Source: Amnimonas aquatica | Lineage (GTDB): Bacteria; Pseudomonadota; Gammaproteobacteria; Pseudomonadales; Moraxellaceae | NCBI RefSeq assembly: GCF_002943415.1 | Contig: NZ_PTQZ01000048.1 | Span: forward strand, 1 to 9,487 | DNA: 9,487 nt | Reading direction: 5' to 3' | Shown here: in pieces, positions 1 to 5,286 of the stretch | How positions within the stretch are numbered: the stretch's first letter is position 1 | Layout: every line of letters starts with the position of its first letter | The notes under the pieces: generated by a model | The model's database searches: none | Told to the model about the DNA's origin: nothing | What the model saw: the letters and a program-made list of their open reading frames with translations, nothing else | Position numbers and translations under genes: made by a program

Positions 1-1
1 C

Positions 2-238
2 GAGGCCTCGCTGCGCGTGGCCGAGGCCAAGATCCTCAGCACCGAGGTGGCCCTGCTGGCCACCAACAAGCTGTTCGAGCTCAGCGGCACCAGCTCGACG
101 CTGGAGGAGTACAACCTCGACCGGCACTGGCGCAACGCCCGCACCCACACCCTGCACGACCCGGTGCGCTGGAAGTACCACATCATCGGCAACTACGTGC
201 TCAACGGCGTCAACCCGCCGCGCCACCCCTGGAGCTGA
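2..238 (+). CDS. SfnB/DszC-like flavin oxidoreductase (acyl-CoA dehydrogenase fold), C-terminal fragment
   Basis: Only the last 78 codons are in the window; the reading frame is open from base 2 and ends at TGA 236-238. The fragment carries the hallmark C-terminal block of the SfnB/DszC branch of the acyl-CoA dehydrogenase superfamily: a helix ending FELSGTSSTLEEYNLDRHWRN, followed by ARTHTLHDP and a tail ending LNGVNPPRHPW. In this family the R-H-W-R and T-H-x-x-H-D-P residues lie near the flavin and substrate site. Characterised relatives are FMNH2-dependent monooxygenases or sulfur-acquisition oxidoreductases acting on dimethylsulfone or organosulfur compounds. The substrate here cannot be inferred from the tail alone. 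The gene is not obviously part of the prmA operon, because a hairpin and a 139-base gap separate them. It could instead be another acyl-CoA dehydrogenase-like enzyme, but the tail fits SfnB best. Confidence 0.78.
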   Translation, partial: EASLRVAEAKILSTEVALLATNKLFELSGTSSTLEEYNLDRHWRNARTHTLHDPVRWKYHIIGNYVLNGVNPPRHPWS

Positions 239-248
239 GCCCTCCATC

Positions 249-285
249 CGCCACCGGTCCGGCCCCGTGCCGACCGGTGGCGTTT
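249..285 (+). terminator. Probable rho-independent terminator after the SfnB-like gene
   Basis: A perfect 11-bp stem is formed by CGCCACCGGTC (249-259) and GACCGGTGGCG (272-282), with a 12-base loop and TTT at 283-285. It lies 10 bases after the stop codon. The U-tract is short, so termination may be incomplete. Confidence 0.6.
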
Positions 286-298
286 CATCCGCCCGGGT

Positions 299-330
299 CG
301 ATTTTGTTGCCCGCAGTGGCTACAAAATCG
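299..330. promoter_or_regulatory. AT-rich inverted repeat upstream of prmA, possible operator
   Basis: CGATTTTGT (299-307) and ACAAAATCG (322-330) are perfect inverted copies separated by 14 bases. The arms stand out as AT-rich in GC-rich surroundings. The site lies just upstream of a possible -10 element, where a repressor or activator dimer could bind. No known regulator was recognised from the half-site. Confidence 0.4.
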
Positions 331-343
331 CCAGCCGGAGGAC

Positions 344-349
344 TACACT
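344..349 (+). promoter_or_regulatory. Possible -10 element for prmA
   Basis: TACACT (344-349) matches the sigma70 -10 consensus at 4 of 6 positions and sits 28 bases before the prmA start. There is no good -35 hexamer at 16-18 bases upstream, where the inverted repeat lies, so a bound activator or another sigma factor may be involved. Weak evidence. Confidence 0.3.
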
Positions 350-377
350 GCGCGTCCTGTTTTTCTAGGAGGCCGTC

Positions 378-1271
378 ATGTCCTGGCTGCAAATCAAGAT
401 CGAAGCCCGCAAGGCCGACGCGCCCCGCTACGAAGACCTGCTCGAAACCGCCGGCGCCAGCGCCGTGCTGATGGAAGACTCCGGCGACCAGCCCCTGCTC
501 GAACCGCCACCCGGTGCCCAGCCGTTGTGGGATGCCACGCGTGTCGTCGGCCTGTTCGTGGTCGATTCGGAAATGGATGCCGTGGTCGATTTCCTCGAGG
601 GCCAGCTCGGCCACGCCCTGCCCCCGCACCGCATCGAAGTGCTGGAGGACAAGGACTGGGAGCGCGCCTGGATGGACAACTACCACCCCATGCGCTTCGG
701 CGAACGGCTCTGGGTGGTGCCGAGCTGGACGCCCCCGCCGCAGCCCGACGCCATCAACCTGCTGCTCGATCCCGGCCTCGCCTTCGGCACCGGCACCCAC
801 CAGACCACCGCGCTCTGCCTGGAGTGGCTGGACGGCCTCGACCTGAAGGACAAGGTGGTGGTCGACTACGGCTGCGGTTCCGGCATCCTCGCCGTCGCCG
901 CGCTGCTGCTGGGCGCGCGCGAAGCCTGGTGTGTCGACCTCGATCCGCAGGCGCTGACCGCGACCCGCGACAACGCCGAACGCAACGGTGTCGCCGACCG
1001 CGTGCGCGTGTTCATGCCGGAAGAGATGCCGGCCGACTTCAACCACGGCCAGGGCGCCGATGTCGTGGTAGCCAACATCCTCGCCGGCCCGCTGGGCATG
1101 CTCGCGCCGACCCTGACCGGCTTCCTGCGCCCCGGCGGCGAGATCGCCCTGTCCGGCATCATCCTGTCGCAGGTCGACGAGCTGCGCGCGATCTACGGCG
1201 AGTGCTGCGACATGGACGGCCTCGCCACCCGCGACGAGGACTGGTGCCGCCTGTCCGGCCGCAAGCGCTGA
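378..1271 (+). CDS. prmA: Ribosomal protein L11 methyltransferase
   Basis: PrmA uses S-adenosylmethionine to trimethylate ribosomal protein L11 in the cytoplasm. The product is 297 aa, the normal family length. The N-terminal L11-recognition domain covers about residues 1-100 and starts SWLQIKI. The linker and catalytic Rossmann-like domain follow, with DPGLAFGTGTHQTT (131-144), the SAM-binding loop DYGCGSG (163-169), the acidic end of strand beta2 VDLDP (186-190) and the active-site motif ANILAGPL (232-239). These blocks are diagnostic of PrmA. The start is fixed by a strong Shine-Dalgarno TAGGAGG (366-372), five bases before ATG. It is first in a cluster with the DUF3426 gene, dusB and fis, an arrangement known from gammaproteobacteria; the accB-accC pair often found upstream in this group is absent here, replaced by the SfnB-like gene. 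The coding frame is intact, with nothing odd. Confidence 0.97.
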   Translation: MSWLQIKIEARKADAPRYEDLLETAGASAVLMEDSGDQPLLEPPPGAQPLWDATRVVGLFVVDSEMDAVVDFLEGQLGHALPPHRIEVLEDKDWERAWMDNYHPMRFGERLWVVPSWTPPPQPDAINLLLDPGLAFGTGTHQTTALCLEWLDGLDLKDKVVVDYGCGSGILAVAALLLGAREAWCVDLDPQALTATRDNAERNGVADRVRVFMPEEMPADFNHGQGADVVVANILAGPLGMLAPTLTGFLRPGGEIALSGIILSQVDELRAIYGECCDMDGLATRDEDWCRLSGRKR

Positions 1272-1288
1272 TCCCCGGGGCATCCGCC

Positions 1289-1879
1289 ATGACCACGGAA
1301 CCCACCCGGCCACCCGTCGCCGACCTGCGCATGCCGGTCGAGCTGACCCGCCGCGCAGAGCGCAAGCCGGCGCCGCCACGCCGCCGCCTCTGGGCGCTGC
1401 TGGCCGCGCTCGGGCTGGTGCTGGTGATCGCCGAGGGCATCTGGCTGAGCAAGGACTTCTGGCTCGGCCAGCCCGCCGTGCGCATGGCGCTGACCCCGGT
1501 GCTGGACCGTGCCGGCTACACGCTCGAACGTCCGCGGCTGCGCGACGCCTGGGGCGTTTCCGGCCTCAACCTGAGCGCCGAAGCCGGTACCGGCGACCGC
1601 GTCTGGCACCTGGATGCGGTGCTCGTCAACCGCACCGCCATCCTGCAGCCCTGGCCGGTGCTGGAGGTGACGCTGCGCGACTGGCAGGGCCGCCTCGCCG
1701 GCCGGCGCCAGCTCGCCCCCGCCGAATACCTGCCCGCCGGCCTGCCCGCCGATCTGGGGCCGGATGCGCTGGTCGCCAGCGACCGTCCGCTGCGCATCCG
1801 GGTATCCGTGCAGTTGCCGCTGCGCGAGGACGGACGCGCCGCGCCGGTCGAGCACGCCGAGATGAGGCCGCTGCCATGA
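1289..1879 (+). CDS. DUF3426-type single-pass membrane protein, zinc ribbon absent
   Basis: This 196-aa protein sits where gammaproteobacteria usually encode a DUF3426 protein, between prmA and dusB. It has a charged, proline/arginine-rich cytoplasmic-type N-terminus (1-33), one membrane segment (about 34-51, LWALLAALGLVLVIAEGIWL) and a C-terminal domain containing NRTAILQPWPVLEVTLRDWQ (114-133) and then GRLAGRRQLAPAEYLP (134-149). This resembles the DUF3426 pattern of an aromatic/proline strand, a D-x-x-G turn and an x-P-x-E-Y-L motif. Function is unknown. Typical relatives begin with a zinc ribbon bearing two CxxC pairs; here there is no cysteine in the whole protein. The ATG lies 17 bases after the prmA stop with only GGGG (1277-1280) as a ribosome site. 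The frame stays open upstream through prmA but encodes no zinc ribbon there. The stop overlaps the dusB start (ATGA), suggesting translational coupling. A later ATG (residue 15) is possible. Confidence 0.75.
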   Translation: MTTEPTRPPVADLRMPVELTRRAERKPAPPRRRLWALLAALGLVLVIAEGIWLSKDFWLGQPAVRMALTPVLDRAGYTLERPRLRDAWGVSGLNLSAEAGTGDRVWHLDAVLVNRTAILQPWPVLEVTLRDWQGRLAGRRQLAPAEYLPAGLPADLGPDALVASDRPLRIRVSVQLPLREDGRAAPVEHAEMRPLP

Positions 1880-2901
1880 GCGCGCCGGGCATGCCGCTGG
1901 CGCCGCTGCACATCGGCCCCTACCGCATCGACACGCCGCTGGCGCTGGCGCCCATGGCCGGCGTCACCGACCGTCCGTTCCGCCTGCTCTGCCGCGCCCT
2001 CGGTGCCGGCCACGTGGTGTCGGAAATGGTGTCGTCGGAAACCCGCCTGTGGAACTCCACCAAGTCGCGCTTCCGCCTCGACCACAGCGGCGAGCCCGGA
2101 CCGGTGACGGTGCAGATCGTCGGCTACGACCCGGACATGCTCGCCGATGCCGCGCGCCAGAACGTCGAGCGCGGAGCGCAGATCATCGACATCAACATGG
2201 GCTGCCCGGCGAAGAAGGTCTGCAACCGCCTCGCCGGCTCGGCGCTGATGCAGGACGAGCCGCTGGTCGCCGACATCCTGCACGCGGTGGTCGCCGCCGT
2301 CGACGTGCCGGTGACGCTGAAGATCCGCACCGGCTGGAACCGCGACAACCGCAACGGCGCCACCATCGCGCGCATCGCCGAGGATGCCGGCATCCGCATG
2401 CTCGCGGTGCACGGCCGCACCCGCGCCGACAAGTACGAGGGCGAAGCCGAATACGACACCATCGCCGCCATCAAGCGGGCGGTGTCGATTCCCGTGCTGG
2501 CCAACGGCGACATCGACAGCCCGGAAAAGGCGCGGCGAGTCTTTGAGCAGACCGGCTGCGATGGTATTATGGTCGGCCGGGGAGCCCATGGTCGTCCATG
2601 GCTCTTCCGCGAGATCGGGCACTACCTGAGAACCGGCGAACACCTGCCGCCGCCAGACCTGGCGACGCAGGAAGGCATCATCCTGGAACACCTGGACAGC
2701 CTGCACGCCTTCTACGGCACCGGTCTCGGCGTGCGATTCGCGCGCAAGCACCTGGGTTGGTACGCCGACCACTTGCCCGAGGGCCGAGCGCTCAGCAGGC
2801 AGTTCAATGCACTAGTCGAGGCTGACCGGCAGATCGGTCTGGTCAGAGAGTATTTTTCGCGTCGGGCTGATGCCCCGCGGCGGCCCGAAGCCGCCGCCTG
2901 A
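1876..2901 (+). CDS. dusB: tRNA-dihydrouridine synthase B
   Basis: DusB is an FMN enzyme that reduces uridine to dihydrouridine in the D-loop of tRNA using NADPH. The product is 341 aa, slightly longer than E. coli DusB because of about 10 extra residues at each end. A TIM barrel spans about residues 11-250, with [11 protein letters not shown] (26-36), VSEMVSS (48-54), the catalytic-cysteine motif NMGCPAKK (107-114, Cys110), KIRTGW (149-154), HGRTR (179-183), NGDI (210-213) and the FMN-phosphate loop GRGAHGRPW (234-242). A helical tRNA-binding domain follows. ATG 1876 overlaps the preceding stop. A later ATG at residue 6 would also work. dusB directly upstream of fis is the classic enteric arrangement, where dusB translation assists fis expression. 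Codon use changes sharply after about base 2525, with rare AGA, AGG, CGA, CTA, TTG, TTT and TAT codons appearing, although the protein stays canonical. Confidence 0.96.
   Translation: MSAPGMPLAPLHIGPYRIDTPLALAPMAGVTDRPFRLLCRALGAGHVVSEMVSSETRLWNSTKSRFRLDHSGEPGPVTVQIVGYDPDMLADAARQNVERGAQIIDINMGCPAKKVCNRLAGSALMQDEPLVADILHAVVAAVDVPVTLKIRTGWNRDNRNGATIARIAEDAGIRMLAVHGRTRADKYEGEAEYDTIAAIKRAVSIPVLANGDIDSPEKARRVFEQTGCDGIMVGRGAHGRPWLFREIGHYLRTGEHLPPPDLATQEGIILEHLDSLHAFYGTGLGVRFARKHLGWYADHLPEGRALSRQFNALVEADRQIGLVREYFSRRADAPRRPEAAA
2543..2570 (+). promoter_or_regulatory. Candidate sigma70 promoter inside dusB, likely for fis
   Basis: TTGAGC (2543-2548), a 16-base spacer and TATTAT (2565-2570) match the sigma70 consensus at 4/6 and 5/6 positions. 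TG at 2562-2563 adds an extended -10. Transcription would begin near 2577, about 365 bases before the fis start, giving a leader made of the dusB 3' end. The AT-rich hexamers are conspicuous in this GC-rich gene. Not proven; the codons also encode conserved DusB residues. Confidence 0.5.
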
Positions 2902-2941
2902 CGACGCACACACAACGCAAAACGAACGAGAGTCAACCAGC

Positions 2942-3223
2942 ATGGACATGTCCGTCATCAAGAAGCCGCTGACCAGCACCAGCACCCGCCCGAACCAGAC
3001 CCTGCGTGATCACGTGGAGCTGGCCATGCGCAACTACTTCGCCCACCTCGACGGCGAACGCGCCAGCGAGGTCTATGACATGGTGCTGGCCGAAGTGGAA
3101 ACCCCGCTGCTGGAAGTGGTGCTGGAATACACCCGCGGCAACCAGACCCGCGCCTCCGAGATCCTCGGCCTCAACCGCGGCACGCTGCGCAAGAAGCTCA
3201 AGCAGCACGGCCTGATGAACTGA
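2942..3223 (+). CDS. fis: DNA-binding protein Fis
   Basis: Fis is a small homodimeric nucleoid protein that bends DNA and activates rRNA and other growth-phase promoters. The product is 93 aa, against 98 in E. coli. The order is a flexible N-terminal arm (1-20), core helices with [19 protein letters not shown] (21-39) and [20 protein letters not shown] (45-64), then a helix-turn-helix with [20 protein letters not shown] (65-84), nearly identical to the E. coli Fis HTH. The frame is open upstream to an ATG at 2870, but the chosen ATG at 2942 is supported by CGAGAG (2927-2932) nine bases before it and by the family N-terminus. A second ATG two codons later is less well spaced. It follows dusB by 40 bases of A/C-rich leader and is followed by a terminator, so it is last in the prmA cluster. 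Intracellular Fis levels may be set by the candidate promoter within dusB as well as by readthrough. Confidence 0.96.
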   Translation: MDMSVIKKPLTSTSTRPNQTLRDHVELAMRNYFAHLDGERASEVYDMVLAEVETPLLEVVLEYTRGNQTRASEILGLNRGTLRKKLKQHGLMN

Positions 3224-3244
3224 GCCGCGCGCACGGAACCCCCA

Positions 3245-3284
3245 CGGGCCGGCGGACCTCATCATCAGGCAGCCGGCCCGTTTT
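3245..3284 (+). terminator. Rho-independent terminator after fis
   Basis: A perfect 9-bp GC stem is formed by CGGGCCGGC (3245-3253) and GCCGGCCCG (3272-3280), with TTTT at 3281-3284. The 18-base loop can form a small inner CCT/AGG helix (3257-3259 with 3267-3269). It ends the prmA-fis transcription unit only 33 bases before purH. Confidence 0.8.
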
Positions 3285-3317
3285 CCTTCCAATCCCCACA
3301 GCCTACAGAGCCCCGTC

Positions 3318-4916
3318 ATGACCCAACGCGTGCAGCGCGCCCTGATCAGCGTTTCCGACAAGACCGGCATCGTCGCCTTCGCCCGTGAACTGGCCGCCGC
3401 CGGCGTCCACCTCCTGTCCACCGGCGGCACCTTCAAGCTCCTGCAGCAGGAGGGCGTGGCGGTCACCGAAGTGTCCGACTACACCGGCTTCCCGGAAATG
3501 ATGGACGGCCGCGTGAAGACGCTGCACCCGAAGATCCACGGCGGCATCCTCGGCCGTCGCGGCCAGGATGACGCGGTCATGGCCGAGCACGGCATCGGCG
3601 GCATCGACCTGGTGGTGGTCAACCTGTACCCGTTCGCCGCCACCGTCGCCAAGGCCGACTGCACCCTGCCAGACGCGATCGAGAACATCGACATCGGCGG
3701 CCCGACCATGGTGCGCTCGGCGGCCAAGAACCACGCCCACGTCGGCATCGTGGTGAACGCGTCGGACTACGACACCGTGCTGGCCGAAGTGAAGGCCACC
3801 GGCGGCCTCTCCTACGAGACCCGCTTCGACCTGGCAGTGAAGGCCTTCGAGCACACCGCCGGCTACGACGGCATGATCGCCAACTACCTCGGCGGTCTGG
3901 TCGGCGCCACCAAGGGCGACCTGTCGGCGCGCGACACCTTCCCGCGCACCTTCAACACCCAGTTCTTCAAGGCCCAGGAACTGCGCTACGGCGAGAACCC
4001 GCACCAGCGCGCCGCCTTCTACACCGAAGCCGCGCCGAAAGAAGCTTCCGTGGCGACCGCGAAGCAGCTGCAGGGCAAGGAGCTGTCGTACAACAACATC
4101 GCCGATACCGACGCCGCGCTGGAATGCGTGAAGAGCTTCGCCAAGCCGGCCTGCGTCATCGTCAAGCACGCCAACCCCTGCGGCGTGTCCGTTGTCCTCG
4201 ACGCCGAAGGCGGCATCCGCAAGGCCTATGACCTGGCCTACGCCACCGACCCGGAGTCGGCCTTCGGCGGCATCATCGCCTTCAACCGCGAACTCGATGC
4301 CGACACCGCGAAAGCGATTGTCGAGCGCCAGTTCGTGGAAGTGATCATCGCCCCCAGCGTGACGCCGGAAGCGCTGGCGGTGACCGCCGCCAAGCAGAAC
4401 GTGCGCGTGCTGACCTGCGGCGCCCTGCCCGACATCACCGCCCGCAGCGCGCAGTGGGATTTCAAGCGCGTCACCGGCGGTCTGCTGGTGCAGGACCAGG
4501 ACCTGGGCATGATCAAGGACAGCGACCTGAAGATCGTGACCAGGCGCGCCCCGACCGAAGCCGAGATCCACGACCTGATCTTCGCCTGGAAGGTCGCCAA
4601 GTACGTGAAGTCGAACGCCATCGTGTACGCGAAGAACCGCCAGACCGTCGGCGTCGGCGCCGGCCAGATGAGCCGCGTCAATTCCGCGCGCATCGCCGCC
4701 ATCAAGGCCGAGCATGCCGGCCTGCAGGTGCAGGGCGCGGTGATGGCGTCGGACGCCTTCTTCCCGTTCCGCGACGGCATCGACAATGCCGCGAAGGCGG
4801 GCATCGCCGCCATCATCCAGCCCGGCGGCTCGATGCGTGACGCCGAGGTGATCGCTGCTGCCGACGAGGCCGGGATCGCCATGGTGTTCACGGGCATGCG
4901 GCATTTCCGGCACTGA
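3318..4916 (+). CDS. purH: Bifunctional AICAR formyltransferase / IMP cyclohydrolase
   Basis: PurH carries out the last two steps of de novo IMP synthesis: formylation of AICAR with 10-formyl-tetrahydrofolate, then ring closure of FAICAR to IMP. The product is 532 aa, against 529 in E. coli. The N-terminal cyclohydrolase (MGS-like) domain covers about residues 5-150 with SVSDKTG (11-17), LSTGGT (33-38), [20 protein letters not shown] (58-77) and [16 protein letters not shown] (123-138). The transformylase domain runs from about 200 to the end, with RYGENPHQ (223-230), [16 protein letters not shown] (254-269), the catalytic Lys283-His284 pair in VKHANPCG (282-289), DPESAFGGI (311-319), FFPFRDGID (481-489) and the typical C-terminus MRHFRH. 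The ATG at 3318 gives the expected N-terminus; the ribosome site is weak (AGAG at 3307-3310). A terminator just upstream implies its own promoter or partial readthrough from fis. purD follows after a 370-base repeat-bearing gap. Confidence 0.98.
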   Translation: MTQRVQRALISVSDKTGIVAFARELAAAGVHLLSTGGTFKLLQQEGVAVTEVSDYTGFPEMMDGRVKTLHPKIHGGILGRRGQDDAVMAEHGIGGIDLVVVNLYPFAATVAKADCTLPDAIENIDIGGPTMVRSAAKNHAHVGIVVNASDYDTVLAEVKATGGLSYETRFDLAVKAFEHTAGYDGMIANYLGGLVGATKGDLSARDTFPRTFNTQFFKAQELRYGENPHQRAAFYTEAAPKEASVATAKQLQGKELSYNNIADTDAALECVKSFAKPACVIVKHANPCGVSVVLDAEGGIRKAYDLAYATDPESAFGGIIAFNRELDADTAKAIVERQFVEVIIAPSVTPEALAVTAAKQNVRVLTCGALPDITARSAQWDFKRVTGGLLVQDQDLGMIKDSDLKIVTRRAPTEAEIHDLIFAWKVAKYVKSNAIVYAKNRQTVGVGAGQMSRVNSARIAAIKAEHAGLQVQGAVMASDAFFPFRDGIDNAAKAGIAAIIQPGGSMRDAEVIAAADEAGIAMVFTGMRHFRH

Positions 4917-4942
4917 TATTGACGGTGCTTCGTAGCGGGGCC

Positions 4943-5059
4943 GTCCTTCGGGGTGGAAGGTTAGCGGATCGGAAACGCCGTGAACCCGTCCCTGGGGACT
5001 CCGGGTCGCCATCCCTGGCGACCACGGTTCCGCTCCGCTAACCTTCCACCCCGAAGGAC
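4943..5059 (+). repeat. Large palindromic repeat element, copy 1
   Basis: The outer arms 4943-4968 and 5034-5059 are perfect 26-bp inverted copies (left arm begins GTCCTTCGGGGTGG, right arm ends CCACCCCGAAGGAC). Pairing continues imperfectly inward (CGGAA 4970-4974 with TTCCG 5028-5032). The core starts ACGCCGTGAACCC (4975-4987) and holds two small hairpins: CCCG/TGGG around 4985-4996 with loop TCCC, and the 8-bp GGTCGCCA (5004-5011) / TGGCGACC (5016-5023), also with loop TCCC. The core matches copy 2 in reverse complement. Such intergenic palindromes are, as I recall, frequent in Xanthomonadaceae, but I cannot name the family. It may be a non-autonomous mobile repeat, an mRNA structural element, or both. 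There is no coding capacity or transposase. Confidence 0.85.
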
Positions 5060-5129
5060 TCCGAGTCGAATCGCCGTTCAGTGCGCTGTCGCCGGAATTG
5101 GCCACACAGCACCGGTAAGGATTGACCTC

Positions 5130-5257
5130 GTGGCGTTGGGGCGGGGTGGGGTTGGATGCCGCAGAGCGTCATGCGCCAGGGATGGCGCATGCGAGCCCCC
5201 ATGGATGGGTTCACGGCGTCTCTGCGGCATCCAACCCCACCCCCGTCCCGGCGCCAC
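5130..5257 (-). repeat. Large palindromic repeat element, copy 2 (inverted relative to copy 1)
   Basis: The outer arms 5143-5166 and 5220-5243 are perfect 24-bp inverted copies (left arm begins GGGGTGGGGTTGG, right arm begins CTCTGCGGCATCC). The palindrome extends imperfectly out to GTGGCG (5130-5135) and CGCCAC (5252-5257). Inside is a 9-bp hairpin, CATGCGCCA (5170-5178) / TGGCGCATG (5183-5191), loop GGGA, and a short hairpin CCCA (5198-5201) / TGGG (5206-5209). The core end GGGTTCACGGCGT (5207-5219) is the reverse complement of the copy 1 core start. The element ends 29 bases before the purD start, so in RNA it would fold just upstream of the purD ribosome site. Confidence 0.85.
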
Positions 5258-5286
5258 CCCTGATCAAGGCTTAAAGAGAACCCGCT

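Larger units (their letters stand above)
4917..5286. other. Gene-free purH-purD spacer carrying two large palindromic elements
   Basis: This 370-base interval contains no credible gene. Open frames crossing it owe their length to the palindromes and to shadowing of purH or purD. Two related inverted-repeat elements, described separately, fill about two thirds of it, with 70 unique-looking bases (5060-5129) between them. No convincing sigma70 promoter was found: TTGACC at 5122-5127 has no suitable -10. No terminator U-tract follows either palindrome. The purD ribosome site AAAGAG (5273-5278) is at the end. Confidence 0.85.

Noticed and set aside
527..1288. Upstream in-frame extension of the DUF3426 gene through prmA
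   Set aside because: The translation is arginine/proline-rich shadow sequence with no zinc ribbon; the ATG at 1289 directly after prmA is the sensible start.
2870..2941. 24-codon N-terminal extension of fis
   Set aside because: It overlaps the dusB end, lacks a ribosome site and has no counterpart in Fis; ATG 2942 has CGAGAG in front and gives the family length.
4943..5059. Palindrome copy 1 as the rho-independent terminator of purH
   Set aside because: The stem is long and stable, but no U-tract follows the right arm and the loop region is large and itself structured, unlike the clear terminators elsewhere in the window.
3303..5105. 600-codon open frame on the minus strand opposite purH
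   Set aside because: It mirrors purH in a GC-rich region where stop codons are rare, has low-complexity G/A/V/H composition, no recognisable domain, and crosses palindrome copy 1.
5122..5150. TTGACC as the -35 of a purD promoter
   Set aside because: Bases 16-18 downstream are GC-rich (GGTGGG) with nothing like a -10 hexamer.
4943..5257. CRISPR array or insertion sequence in the purH-purD gap
   Set aside because: There are only two copies, in opposite orientation, with long internal palindromes and no regular spacers; there is no transposase gene and no evident target-site duplication.
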